Source: Colocasia esculenta | Taxonomy: Eukaryota > Streptophyta > Magnoliopsida > Alismatales > Araceae | Direction: 5' to 3' | Assembly: GCA_014218235.1 (NCBI GenBank) | Contig: CM024756.1 | Coordinates: 76,258,152 to 76,322,151, forward strand | DNA length: 64,000 nt | Shown: in pieces, positions 19,951 through 31,598 of the stretch | Position numbering within the stretch: position 1 is the first letter of the stretch | How the letters are laid out: each line of letters begins with the position of its first letter | Program-made: the position numbers and the translations under genes | The notes under the pieces: model-generated | Database searches by the model: none | What the model saw: only the letters and a program-made list of their open reading frames with translations | What the model was told of the DNA's origin: nothing

Positions 19951-20414
19951 GCCTCAGTTTGGTAACAAGTTAACTCAAAGTTAACTCAGAGTTAACTCAA
20001 AATACAGTTTGATAACAGAAAAAAGTTAACTCAAGTGGGTTAGATTAAAAATAGGTCAGATGTGAGTTAACTAATAATTTTTTAACCCACCTCTAGAGGT
20101 GAATTTGAGTTAACTTATGGAGTTAACTATCTTTTTGCCCAAGCCATACAGAACATTAATTACTACTTTCTCTTTTTCCAACACAACATTAATTGTTACT
20201 TTCTCTTTTCAAATCACTTTTTGATATGAAAGTGGATTAACAGTGGGTTAACTCACTTTATCTTGCCAAAGTAATCAAAGAGAAAGTGGGTTAATTCACT
20301 ATAGTTAAACTAAATTAACACACAAGAAAACAAACTGAAAAATAAATTAACCCTACATAACTTTAGTCATGGGTTGGAGTTATCTCTAACCCCAACCCAT
20401 TGTCAAACTGAGGC
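19951..20414. mobile_element. PIF/Harbinger-like (Tourist-type) MITE
   Basis: 464 bp bounded by inverted GCCTCAGTTTG/CAAACTGAGGC ends, with TTA on both sides (19948-19950 and 20415-20417). A 3-bp TTA/TAA duplication and a G-rich GxxTxxGTTTGG-like terminus are hallmarks of the Tourist/Harbinger group. Inside are many GTTAACTCA words in both orientations, so the whole could fold into a long hairpin. There is no transposase, so it is non-autonomous. It lies just beyond the 3' end of the boron-transporter gene. Confidence 0.8.
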
Positions 20415-20417
20415 TTA

Positions 20418-20981
20418 GTGTTAGTAGGTTGTTTCGTCTTGTGTTTGGTTGTTGTCTCTTTGTCCTCCTCTTTTGCATGCGTCTGGTATGGGCAGCTGCC
20501 ATAACACATTCTTTTGCAGCTTTTGGTTTGCTTTTGGCAGTGCAAGTATTGTATCACATACCTATGATCTTTTACCTCTTTCCCTAGTATAAGATAATTC
20601 TCCATTTCCCAGTAAAAAAAAAAAACCACATATGCGTAGCAGTAAAAGTTTTCTTGTCATCTTCATTTATTGTATATCGATTACAGAAGAAACATTTGAG
20701 ACCTATCAATTTCTGTTCTTCCTTTGTCTTCCTGTCTATCTAATTTGGAAAAAAAAAAAGTGGAAGAAGGAGGCGGCATTCGTTCTCCCTCTCATGCCTT
20801 TTCCGTGTAGATGTGCGTCTTCTACAGTGAGAGGACGTCTTGTGGCTTCTTGAGGCCGATGCTCTAGCAGCCATGGGATCTCTTTCTGCAGAAACGAAGA
20901 GATAACAGATCGTTGGTTCATCACAACTCATGGCTCTGTTAGATTCTTCTGGTTTCGTTTGTGGCAGGAATCTTGTCTCTT
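20418..20981 (-). other. 3' flank and probable 3' UTR of the boron transporter
   Basis: No other gene is seen. On the minus strand an AATAAA lies at 20666-20671, about 310 bp after the stop codon, a plausible polyadenylation signal. A run of A residues near 20747-20759 (T on the minus strand) is a simple homopolymer. Confidence 0.4.
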
Positions 20982-23900
20982 TCACTGACTTTCGGGTGGA
21001 CCTTGCTCAGGATGTACCTGCAGACAGCAAGAACATGTCAGAATTGAGGGCTTCGATTTGGGATTGTTATACAACTTCCCAAGCCTTCTGAAACAGATGC
21101 TAAAGATTTTAGTCTCTTGACTGTTGCTACTCGTTGTTTGGGGGGAAGCAACCCCATGAAAAGTAGAAAGTATATGAGCAAAGGCAGACGTTTCCTGTGA
21201 ATAAACGGAACTTGAAACCAACCAGTGAAATTTACGCATGTTTGCCAGCTCAACTAAGAAACAGCAACCTGTCACAGATTGCAGTACTGATTGGATCTTT
21301 AGATCGGCTGAGACAATCAAATGCAGTCAGATTCCGAAGACCATGATCTGTCATCCTTATGCCTAGGCTGCAACAGCAGAGAAGTTTTCTGAAATGGAAC
21401 CATCGAACAGCAGGGTGATGACATGGGTTTGAAATGCATAAAAAGTAAATCCTAGTTTTGATATTACTGGTTTTAAAATTGACATGGGTTTTAGTGGTTT
21501 CGGACGGATCCAGATCAGTTGAAAAGGATGCCACATGGGTCTATCTGTGTTGAAATCTATCGATCTAAGGCTCTCCATATATATGAAAACAGAGTGAACA
21601 TTAATCTGCAGCATTTCAAACATGAGAAACATGCTACCGTCCAGCATTTTAAGATGTTTTAGTGCATTTTAAAGATGCCAAATGACCCACATAATTGAAA
21701 ACGAGGGAACTGTCAGAAAACTTGCCTGGAGGAACCTGTCTTCTTTAAAGCTTACAGCTCTGAGCTTAAGTTCTCCTCTGCTGGTTGTATACTGGTCCAA
21801 AATTTCAGCATCACATACTTGGACGCCACTAGAACTATCTTCATTTCTTGACTGGCATACAGCTTCTTCCTGCAACCAGTTCATCACAGTTAATGGAACA
21901 CATATGAGGTAGAAGCGCCAGCAACATCTTTCAGCGTAATTGGATAAGTGTAGATGTGTATTTCTTCATTTCTGTCCACTGTGCAGGAAAAGTATTTCAA
22001 TTTTCTATCTGACAGATGTGATCTCTTGGGAAAAGTAATAATAAGAAAGACAGCAGGATTTTTCTGCTGAGAGAGATATGCCCCAATAAAAATCAGGGAG
22101 AGGTTCCCAAACAGGGTCATCTACTACCAAAATAACTTTAGAGAGAAAACTTCTAAAAGTACACAACCAAACACCCAGTAAACAACAAAATTGCTGGAGC
22201 ATTTATCAATGGATTACATGTAGCTACATGGATGAGAACATACCTTCATTGAGAAATTGCGGCTACCATGAGCAGCTCCAGCAATTTCCTCATATTCAGC
22301 TGCATCCAACTCCCATAGATGACGTGGGTGAAATAGCTTGGGGAGGAGATGCTGTCTTATGATAATGAGCAGGAAGAATGGCACAGGGAACAGGATTCCG
22401 GCGATAGGGATCCATGTCACACCGAAGCATATCAGCAGGTATACAAGCTGGAAGAGTGTAAAGGCAGCAATGGTTCTAAATGGCACTGATTCCACAAAGG
22501 AAGCATGGACAGCTTCTAGCACCCTGGAGATGCACCAAAGTGAAACAAACCAATAAGAGAATAAAGCTAATATATGGGATAAAGTGCTATGAGTTCTGCA
22601 GCAAAGTAGATCTCTCTCCTAAAACACTGCCATTGCTTGCATGTACAAGATAGGTGACATTGCATCGACCAGAAGAATTCATGATCTAATGAAACTATTT
22701 TCGAATTCAGAAAGGTCTTATTGGAACCTCACTTGTAACGTCGGCCAGGGGTGATGAACAGCAACAAAAGTCTTTCCCAGAACTGATTCCCCGGAAGGCT
22801 GTCAATTGCCATGTATGCAAAGTAACCCCAGAGAACAGATGTGGGTATCATCTTGATCACAGGCATCACACAAAGACAAACACCGACAAGGATGGACTGA
22901 AGCAAATTGGTCAGTCTCTGCTCATTAACCCTCACAGGCAAATGAGCATCAATGTGCTTCTCTGGATCAAACGGAGCCTTTGATTCGCCATTGTCATTTC
23001 TCATGACAGCATCCTTCAAATCCTTCAACTCTTTATCCACTGGGACAGCCTGCGAAATTCATTACTTTAGAATGTTTTTGGCGAATGAGAATGTTTAGAC
23101 ATGTTGGTTTAGTGACGTTTCCAAAAACATTATTCTTCTTTCAATTAAGTAAACACTTACAGTATGGCCCTTGTCCATCCCAATGAATACTTCTTCCATT
23201 TTCCCGTAAATCTCTGAATCAGTAGCTTGCTGTTTTATGCACTCCTTAGCACTCTGAACCATTTTCTTGCGGATCAACTGCAAGAACCACAGAGTGCAAT
23301 TTTCTAAAAAACTGAACTATTTGTGAAACAGACCACCAAATTCGGGAGTCCCCAAAACATACCTGTCTCTTGAGAACAGCAAGACTCTTAGTGTGCATAG
23401 GAGATTGTGGAAGGACCCCATTTGAAGGAGGAAGTCCAAGCAACCCACAAATCAAGACCTAAAATGGACAAGTTTCTTGTGATGAGATAAAAATGAAATT
23501 GCTTTAGAAATACAGGAAATGGTCATAGGAAAATGGCATAACATGTACCATGAAACCAAGGACCAAAATGTCATAGTGATAAGCAGATGGATTTTTGAGA
23601 TTGAACTCATTTTGTTGGGCCATCTGGGAAGCTACGCTGTGGTCAAAGAAGTAAAGGCCTGCGATCATTGCAGCAGGGAGAAGTGCGATCACGATGTATA
23701 CAGGTGGTACCCGCAGCAAATCCTGCATTTTTGCAATTGTAAAATGGTTAGCATCTGGGAAAAGCAGAATCTTTGGAAAAGAAGATCATAAGAAAAATGA
23801 TAGGGGATCTTATAAGCTACTGGTTGACCATGCACGTGCCCCTAAGTTATTCTTCTATATTCTCTGTAAACAGCTGTATGTCTTCTCTTGATTGGCTATG

Positions 23901-25438
23901 GCAAAAATCAAAGAAGCTAGACTCTTGCATGCTTTCCCTTTTCCCCTTTGCAGAAATGACATGCATATATAAAATATTTGCTACAAGGCTAGTCATCCCA
24001 TTACCTTTGCGACAGTCCAGTGGTACAATGAGGCAGATTCCCATGGAAGAGGACTAAAAAGTCTCCTAGGAACTCCAGAAGGAATATTGCTCGGAACTGC
24101 ATATGAAATCGCCGTCCATACCACAACCATCAGAGGAACTCCGTAGTCCGCAATAAAGCTCCTAAACCACCCTTCATACATGGGAAAAAATGTCTCTTGA
24201 TTCCATTCTAATGTAATGTTAAATGAATTGAAAAAAATAATAGATAGTCCGCAAACCTGTTCCGTATCTCCATGACCTTGCTCTTCGGCTTTTCAATGCA
24301 GTCAAAAACACTCCAAAGGAGAATATTACAGCAAGAAGTCCATTTGTGTAAAGCCACTGAATTTGATACAATAGCGAGCTTGCATCTTCACCCTTCGGTA
24401 CACCAAATTCACTCACAACACCCTATAATTGAGAAATAAACAAACAAGGAGTTAGAGAGGTTTATCCACCTTCATTTTAGGATAATCACACGAAACTGGA
24501 ACTGTACCCTGATGGCCTCTTGAATAAAGAGGACAGTAATTAGCATCCCAAACAGCTCCCCTGCAACCCTTGTAAATCTGCTGATGACACCAGAAGCATT
24601 AGACATGGCTAGAAGGAATAGCATCAACGCCGTCCATATGCAAACCCTGTAGAAGTAAAATCTGAAGGTGTCACTAAAACTAAGCAAAAACTGAAGAAAC
24701 AAAAGGAACATATCGAGTGTACAACGGATATTTTTTATTACCATCCACTCCATGCCAAGAACAGATCCGTTTGCAAATCTGCCCTTCCTTTCGTGAAACT
24801 GTACAGGTAGGAATACATTATAATCGTGGGCTCAGCAACGCCAAGTATCAACATGGGTTGCCCTCCAATTAGTGAATGTAGAATCCCACAAATAGCAGTC
24901 GAAGCCAACGTTTCAACAGTGCTGAGCTTTCCATCTGCACACAAAGTTCAAAGATTAAAATTTTAAAAGAATAAATGTAAAAGCCCATTAACCTCAAAAC
25001 AATGTCCTGGGGAACCCAAGCATCACAGAACATGCAAATGGTAGTTAAGTGAACCAACTGAGACCCCTTATATCCGATTGATTCTGTTCACTTGGGCATC
25101 TAATTTGCAATGGAGATACGAAAAGCATTCACCTGTTTCCCTGCTTAGTTGCTCCCCAAATGCAATCACAGGAAGAGCAGAAGCAAAGAAGATGTATGTG
25201 GTTGGAGCCAATATCCTGGCATAGACGAAAAACAGCCAGTGTGAAGCTTCATATGGCACAAGAACAAAAAGGGACCAAATCAGGTATGCTTCCAATTGTA
25301 AAAAAGGCATACCAATCTATATACATATATATACCTGAAGCCTGTACGAAATCCAGCTGTCCAGTCCTGCTTATAGCAGGCTGCTCTTCCTTTAACATCC
25401 TTGGCGACTCCCCTAAATGGAGCTCTTTTGTGACCCAT
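20982..25438 (-). CDS. BOR: Boron transporter, BOR4-like (SLC4/HCO3- transporter family)
   Basis: Plasma-membrane borate efflux carrier. Thirteen coding exons (minus strand): 25335-25438, 25133-25215, 24742-24934, 24508-24646, 24257-24422, 24005-24171, 23549-23722, 23363-23458, 23161-23277, 22733-23049, 22244-22523, 21726-21869 and 20982-21017. Together they give 2016 nt, 671 residues, in phase at every join and within the family's usual 670-710. The start MGHKRAPFRGV matches the family N-terminus. Family landmarks are APTTYIFFASALPVIAFGEQ, GGQPMLILGVAEPT, RFTRVAGELFGML, YFFDHSVASQ, LPPSNGVLPQSPMHTKSLA and IPTSVLWGYFAYMAIDSLPG; most of the chain is membrane-spanning. YGKM near residue 398 fits a YxxPhi trafficking signal in the large cytosolic loop. 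The FDPEKH.DAHLPVRVNEQR segment and the EILDQYTTSRGELK tail favour the BOR4/BOR7 clade, linked to boron tolerance, over BOR1 (from memory). All introns are GT-AG except the last, which is GC-AG. Confidence 0.93.
21018..21725 (-). other. GC-AG intron of the boron transporter
   Basis: The donor reads CCTCCAG|GCAAGT and the acceptor CTGTCTGCAG|GTACATCC on the minus strand. Joining exon 12 (ends RFLQ) to exon 13 gives the short tail VHPEQGPPESQ and a stop, with phase kept. Without splicing, exon 12 would read 18 more residues (ASFLTVPS...) to a stop at 21669. CAG|GCAAGT is the usual strong context of plant GC donors. Confidence 0.75.
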
Positions 25439-26560
25439 GCCTGAATCTAAAAGAAAAGAGTTCAGAAGATTCACATAAGAAAATTTCACTTGATCCCTCG
25501 AATGATCGTGAGACAAAACTCTAACTTGGTTTCAACTGATATTCAGAGGACCCACAAGTACTATAAAGCAAAACAATCCCATTCGACACCTTCTGGAGAA
25601 CCTTCTCATGAACAAGGGAAGACACGAAAAAGTTTAAGAAGAAAACATAGCAGGTACTATCGCTGTGCCAAAACGAGAATTGTTTTAGTAAACGAATGAG
25701 ATATATCTTTCATCTTTCACAATGTATTAATGAAGGAAAAAAAACTGGAAGCTATGAACAAAAACCATCGGCTGTAGCATTTCTATGAAGCAACCCACAT
25801 AAAAGCTCTACGGGAAAACAATGCAGAACATGGGCGAAGCTACTCGGGGAAACACGAATGAGAACAAAAACAGAAAAGAAAATAGAAAAGATTCATGTTT
25901 ATAGCACAAAGGCATCAGAAGACATCAATCTAGCTCACTTTAGATGTCTCCTGAGGAGTACACGAATTAGAGGAATGCTCTTTTCTTTAAGAAAGTGACG
26001 GGCTCGTAGACACACGAAGAAATAAGCGGACTGAACGCAGCAAAAAGGATTCACAGACCGGAAGTTTCATGCAAGGAAATCTCCGCAGCCAAAAGAAGGA
26101 AGTATGGAGCAAAAAGAAACAACGGAAGGAAAAATGGCGACCAGAGCATCAATGCAGAGAGCACCAGGCACGAGACCGGCTGTGTCTCCATAGATGGCAC
26201 ATTGCAAGGAACCAACCAAAGGAAACGAAACGCCATTCCGGAGCTCCACACACAGCCTCATCCCTCGAGAGCCACCACACCCAACAGAATAAAACACAGC
26301 AGACCCAAACTGGAGCTGCAAGAACAACTAATCGAAAGTACCTGTGTCCCTGATTTCCTCGCCGCAGTGAATCTACCAGCAAGAGAGGAGGAGCAGAGGC
26401 CCTGCCTCTCTACCCCTCCTCTCCCTGCACACACCCTCCTCACACACACACAACCGATCCGAGAGCACCACGATCCCCTCGCCGGCGCCGGAGGGTGGAA
26501 GAAGGCAGCGATGGAGGTGGGGGGTGGTGGACGTTCTTGCTTCCACCTCCTCCGCCTATT
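25439..26560 (-). promoter_or_regulatory. 5' UTR with intron, and promoter side of the boron transporter
   Basis: On the minus strand the eight bases before the ATG are preceded by a TTTTCTTTTAG acceptor (exon edge 25446). An upstream donor, ACACAG|GTACTTTC, lies at 26341/26342, which makes a 5'-UTR intron of 895 bp (25447-26341). The untranslated first exon would start somewhere in the CT/GA-rich stretch 26342-26560. GC-rich DNA continues to about 26830. I see no clear TATA box. Forward open frames here are shadows. Confidence 0.55.
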
Positions 26561-28290
26561 TCTACTTGGGTTTTCTATTTCTCGCCTTCTTCGTGTTGGG
26601 TCTCCCTTTCTTTGGGCTTGCGCGCAGAGAGCACCCCTCTGCGGCCCCCGTTCAAAAAGGGGGACCCTCGGGGGCTACGGTGGTCCCGCTCCTGCCTGCC
26701 CTTGTCGAGACAGCTGGCCGTGTCTTATTGGGCGCACGCGTTTCGGCCAGTGCCCACCCGCCAGGTTTGTCTGCATGCCCCGGACTCCCCTCCGCGCGTC
26801 ACGGTCGACCTGCGGCGAATACATGCCAGCCGTTAGATGAAAATTGTGCGGCGAAAGATTGGTCAAGCCGGATGGCTCATGGAGGATACCTCGGGTGGTG
26901 TACGTGTTTTGTGTCCTCGGTGGGGGGTTCCGACAAAAATGCCCAATTCCCTTAACACTTTATTAGTTTCAGACGCCACTCTTAATACCAATCTATTTTG
27001 GCATCCACAAAATCACAAATATGATATGCTTCTTTTAGAATTGCTTTTACATGAATTTATGTACTATCTTTATATAGATCTAAGTAAGATAGCACAAAAA
27101 CGTGACATTATAATATTTTATTCGTAAATATTTTTTTGAAAAACCTAACATTTATGATATCCACGTTTCATCCTCGTATGTAAATGATGAAGGAAAATAA
27201 CACTATTTGATAACATGTTAAAATAACACACCAATCAAAATATATGACAATCTCACTATTTATGAGATATTTGTAATTATTATTTTAATTATTGATGTAA
27301 TATAATTTTCATAATGATCTTATTTTAATGTATTATCAAATGATGTTATAATACTGTTTCTCCATGCGAACGGACGCCGAAGCTGCGTGCTCGTTTCACC
27401 ATAGCGCTTGGCACCGCGTTGCACCATTTGCGGCCCATGTGGTTCTTCTCTTATTAGATCCGGCACGGAGCCGTAGAAGAGCTTCTCCCCATGAGTGTAC
27501 ACATGGTTCAGGTTATCTGACAGCAAAATATTACCGACCATATATAATATATGATATATTTTCCTACACAAAAGTTGGATTGTTTGATTTGGCATAGAAT
27601 GTCATGACATAGTGTATTCTTTGTGTCCCGCAAGTGTAATATCTTACTTTTTTAAAAATAAAATTAAGGGATTTCTACTATTTCAATATTCAAACCAAAT
27701 TACAGCATATGAATCAGAAATAGACGGGGGATACTAAATGGAAACACACAAAAGGTAAAATTCAGTACTGGGATAACAGCACGTGTAATATCTTACGATG
27801 TTTTATGGTTTCTTGCTGCAAATTACTACTAGGTTTGGGTAGAAAGATATGGCTAGGTGTTAAATTAATATATTAAATATATTGGATAGATAGATGAAGG
27901 GACAAGACCGCGAACCATACCTGTCTCAAAAGTTCTGTTTATACATTATGTCCTTTGCCTCGTCAAACTAGGAGTGCGTGGGTTTCCAACGCTGTCGAAG
28001 TCGGGGATGGATACGACAGGAACCAAAAAAGCAAAAGTTACTGAGCTTTTTGTGATGAATCATATATATGCGTCAAATTAAGTACACATCCTAAGTACGC
28101 AGGAAAAAATATATGTTGAGGCTTTAATTAATTATGTTTGCGCTCGACACTCATCGTTGCGTATTAACTTTACAGTAGGAATGTCGACGGTCTGATACGT
28201 TACGGATAATAATTTATCTTTTTTTATCCATTAAGGAAGAGTCATATCCATTTATTGTTAGTTAAGAATTCGGATAATGATATATCCGAA
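26561..28290. other. GC-rich promoter flank, then AT-rich DNA without a gene
   Basis: GC-rich to about 26830, AT-rich afterwards. No supported exon. One small structure, a 14-bp direct repeat around a 135-bp A-rich-ended piece, is listed separately. Confidence 0.5.
27634..27796 (-). mobile_element. Possible small retroposed insert with 14-bp target duplication
   Basis: GTGTAATATCTTAC occurs exactly at 27634-27647 and 27783-27796. The 135 bp between them begin with CTTTTTTAAAAATAAAA, which is an A-rich 3' end when read on the minus strand. A long exact direct repeat plus an A-rich end is the mark of LINE-driven insertion of a truncated LINE, SINE or mRNA copy. The insert itself is not recognised. 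Confidence 0.4.
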
Positions 28291-28294
28291 ATCG

Positions 28295-30405
28295 GTTGAA
28301 TCACTATTATATTTTATTTTTTTATTTTAATAATAACAAAACTCATATTTATCCTAAAAAATATTATTACTATATTTTATATCATATTTCTCTTATGAAT
28401 ACAATATATTTTTGCATTATCATTATAGATTTACAAAAGTTTCAACTTCGTGATACATATTTTGATCATATCCAGTCGAAGTTAATTTCGTTATATCTGA
28501 AGTTACACTTTGTCATATCCGAATTCCACTTCGTCATATACAAAGTTGACATTTCATCATGCATGTTTTGGTCATGATCAGTCGAATTCTAATTATTGAA
28601 CCACTCTTATATTTTATCCTTCTATTTTGGTGATAACAAAATCTTATGATTATCATAAATAACATGAATATATTTATTACCATTTTTTAATATTATCTAT
28701 GCATAAAAAACAACATGTTTTATTTGAAGTTTCATTTCGTCATGCATGTTTTTATCATGTTCAGTCGAAACTAGTTTTGTCATATACGAAGTTAGCTTCG
28801 TCATATCCGAAGTCCACTTCGTCATATCCGAAGCTGGCACTTCGTCATGCATGTTTTTTATTGTTATTAGTCGAAGTCCTACTTTGTCATATTGAAAACT
28901 TTGTCATATCTGAAATTATATACGAAGTTCAGTTCGACTAACTATGTGTTTCAACTTCGACCAACAACATTAATTTCTATACATCCGAAGTTCCATTTCG
29001 TCATACACAAAGTTACTCTTCGTCATATCTGAAGTTCCACTTCGACTGATTGTATTGTATTTTGATTCCAGTTGAAGCTCCACATCGGTTACATGAACAT
29101 CATTACTTAAACATCGATTATCTTAGACATCGATTTCCTTTAAATATCGATTATCTTTCTCTTTCATGTCGATTACTCTTTGAACATCAACTGCGTATGA
29201 AACATCGATTGCTTCACTTTAAACATCGATTAACTTTCTCTTAAAACATCGATTACAGTTATACTCAAACATCGATTGTCTTCATGGATTATTCTTGAAC
29301 ATCGATTATACTTTCACATCAATTGCATAAACATAGATTGCCTCTGAAACATGGATTACTATTATACTTAAATATTGATTGTCTCTATATTTCAAATGTT
29401 TCAAAATATCTTTGGCGCTCAAATGAAAGTTCAAATGTACTTCATATATTTAACTTATTATTTCTCTGATTGATTGAAGATCTTTCTGATGTGTACCTTC
29501 TATCTTATCAGGGTAGGCAAACAAAGGAGTCAGCAGAAACTAAGGACTGAAAGGACTCCTTCCTTATGCTAAAAACAAAGGTGTTACCTAACATATCTGG
29601 ATGTCAGCGAAAATCATGGATTTACACATAAGAAGGTATGAGCTATCTGACGTAATACTTCTGAAGTCTGACATTCTCTTCCATGCATTAAATGTCTGTA
29701 GGAGTCTAGTTTTAATATGAGGAATCCGTTAAGACTCAAGCAAGCATCTGTTAGACACAATGATAGCAGAAGGAGATGAAGAAGAAGATGAGCAAAGGCT
29801 AGAAGAGTCACAACGGATCCAAGAGCTCCAACGGCTACTCTTCAACGGATCTGTTCAAGCTGCTCTTTAAAAGAATGAAGCAAGGCTAAATAACACAAGA
29901 GAGTAAACCTGAAAATCATTCAAAGTGTGTACATCCAGTGAGAGCCTCAACGCCCTACACACTCAAAGCAAGAGAGAAAGAGCTCGAGCCCAAGAAGAAG
30001 TGTGTGTGCAAGCAACCATCTAAAGTCTTCAAGCATTCAAACTCATTTTCTCTCTTCACTCTCTTTGTGTATCATTGTAAATCTGGGGGAGAGTCTGTGA
30101 GCTGAGAGTTTGACCTCCTTAGTGTTCATCTTGTATAGGTCTCAGTATGTTCTTTCTTTTCTAAGAAAGACTTATGTCCAGTTGTAGGACTGTATACAGT
30201 GTTCCTCTTCTTGTGTGAAGAGAAGCCAACTGGGTGCTGGTGGATTCTGTCTGGTTGTGGGACTGTACACAGTGTTCCCCTTGTGTTAAGGGAAGAACTT
30301 AGTTGGGGTTGGTGTCAGTAGAACCTAGCTGGGGGTTTAAGTCTAGCAGAACCGCACTAGGGTATGTTCCAGGAGAGTGGCTTCTTGACCTGTAATAGAA
30401 GTGTA
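28295..30405 (+). repeat. Truncated Sirevirus-type LTR
   Basis: Related to the LTRs at 47921-49680 and 31599-44775. The LTR head (TTGAACCACTCTTATATTTT...GGTGATAACAAAA) is at about 28597 and, more diverged, at about 28295, a tandem duplication of roughly 300 bp. A motif array fills 28700-29390. The promoter/leader part (CTCTTTAAAAGAATGAAGCAAGGC near 29870, GAGAGAAAGAGCTCGAGCC near 29970, the CAGTTGTAGGACTGTATACAGT block near 30180) follows. The LTR stops abruptly at about 30405, where the others continue for about 300 bp to the TTCACCCCCC...CCAACA end. Confidence 0.75.
28700..29395 (+). repeat. CGAAGT and CATCGATT motif arrays in the LTR
   Basis: First about a dozen units of TTCGTCATATCCGAAGT (to about 29060), then some fifteen units of AACATCGATTAYTTT (to about 29380). 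Both are irregular, with unit lengths of about 15-30 bp. Confidence 0.8.
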
Positions 30406-31111
30406 AGACTCGGCCTCTTGGGCCCTTGGCCCTATCCTCAGGGTCGCGACAGGCACCCTGGTCGCGACATGGTCGTGACATGGTCGCACCAGGGGAGCCC
30501 GTCGTGACATGGCTTTGGTTGTGGCACCCCTGGCCATTGCGACATGGTCGCGACTGGGGTGGGTGTCACGTTCTTGTCACGGCGTCTGGTGGCATTGCGA
30601 CTTCTTTTCTGACAGACTTGACCGCTATCCTGTCTATCAGAATGGTCTTGTCGGGTGTCAGGTGCGTACAGCGTTGACGAAACCTGGTCAGCCGTCGCGT
30701 TCTGCTTAATTTCCCAGTCTTCAAGGTTGATTGCTTTTGGGGTCGCACCGGGGAAGGCGGTCGCGACAGGGTCGCGACGCCCTGGGGCGTCGCGATATGT
30801 TTCTTTTTGCGCCGGCCCAACTGGTCGCGTCTGGGGCCTGTCAGTTTAAAACTGAGGCTATGCCCATTTCCCCCTCTCTCCCTTTCTTTCCCTTCTTCTT
30901 CCTTCTTCTTCCTCCTCTGAGCTCTCTCTCCTCCGACGGTTTCTTAGTGTGCTTGAGGTGCTCGTGGTGGGAGGTGACTCCCCGTTCGTGTAGGTGGCGT
31001 GATCGTGGAGCTTGGAGTGAGGAGGAGGTGGTCATTCCGTCGTGAAGGCCCCAACGGGTCGGCTCTACTCTTGGAGGTAGGGACCCTTGACTCCTCTCAT
31101 CCATGCAGGAT
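30406..31111 (+). repeat. Gypsy LTR/leader fragment with GTCGCGAC motif array
   Basis: Contains many GGTCGCGACA/GGTCGTGAC words (30430-30850), then pyrimidine-rich TTCTTCC DNA and a leader that ends at the ATG of a Gypsy gag (31112). The composition matches the CG-motif zone and leader found inside Ty3/Gypsy LTRs further right. No intact LTR start or primer-binding site remains. Confidence 0.5.
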
Positions 31112-31201
31112 ATGGCTCCGCACAGGCATAGGCAGGCCAGAGAGCTGATAGAGCAGTAGGATGAGTCGGATATTCCGCGCAGGGGCAGGTCTAGGAGGAG
31201 G
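31112..31201 (+). pseudogene. Ty3/Gypsy gag, first fragment (element A)
   Basis: ATG at 31112 followed by an Arg-rich start (MAPHRHRQARELIEQ, stop, DESDIPRRGRSRRR). An Arg-rich gag N-terminus also begins the chromovirus gag at 36039. It breaks at 31201, where a solo LTR starts. The reading resumes at 47264, the GGAGG at 31197-31201 being repeated at 47259-47263. Confidence 0.6.
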
Positions 31202-31253
31202 TGTAAGGCCCACAAACTTTGTTCATTTACTTGAACTTGGTTCATGTTATGTT

Positions 31254-31309
<56 letters not shown>

Positions 31310-31598
31310 TATGATATTGTTGTAAGTAGCATGTTATTCATTTACTTATGTACATACATGTTTAATTCTGTACATGTTGTTTTATTTAATTCTGTACACA
31401 TTATATTTAAATAATGTTGTGCATATCTATATACATGGTTATTTATGTATATATTGTCTTTATTAAGTTTGTACATAGTGTATGTACTTAATATGTGGAT
31501 GCATGTTTATTTATTTCTGTGTTCTGGCCAAAATCCCACTTAACATCAATATCCCTTGACGTTGAGAGCATGTTGACGGCAAACATTGTGTCGTTTAT
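31202..31598 (+). mobile_element. Gypsy solo LTR B, left part
   Basis: Starts TGTAAGGCCC at 31202 with GGAGG just before it. It contains a (TA)n tract and is interrupted at 31598 by an inverted Sirevirus solo LTR. It continues at 44781-47258; together 2875 bp. Confidence 0.85.
31257..31306. repeat. (TA)n microsatellite
   Basis: About 25 uninterrupted TA dinucleotides inside solo LTR B. Confidence 0.97.

Noticed and set aside
21669..21725. Direct extension of boron-transporter exon 12 to the stop at 21669 as the main form
   Set aside because: The extension does not resemble family C-termini, whereas the GC-AG splice gives an in-phase hydrophilic tail; kept only as a possible retained-intron form.
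26202..26955. Forward open frames of 113-212 codons
   Set aside because: They lie antisense to the boron-transporter leader and promoter in GC-rich DNA and show no recognisable motif.
31077..31108. GT...AG pair just before the element A gag ATG
   Set aside because: Only 32 bp, too short for a plant intron.
30841..31341. 166-codon minus-strand frame with a YIYIYI tract
   Set aside because: Created by the (TA)n microsatellite and antisense to a Gypsy gag leader.
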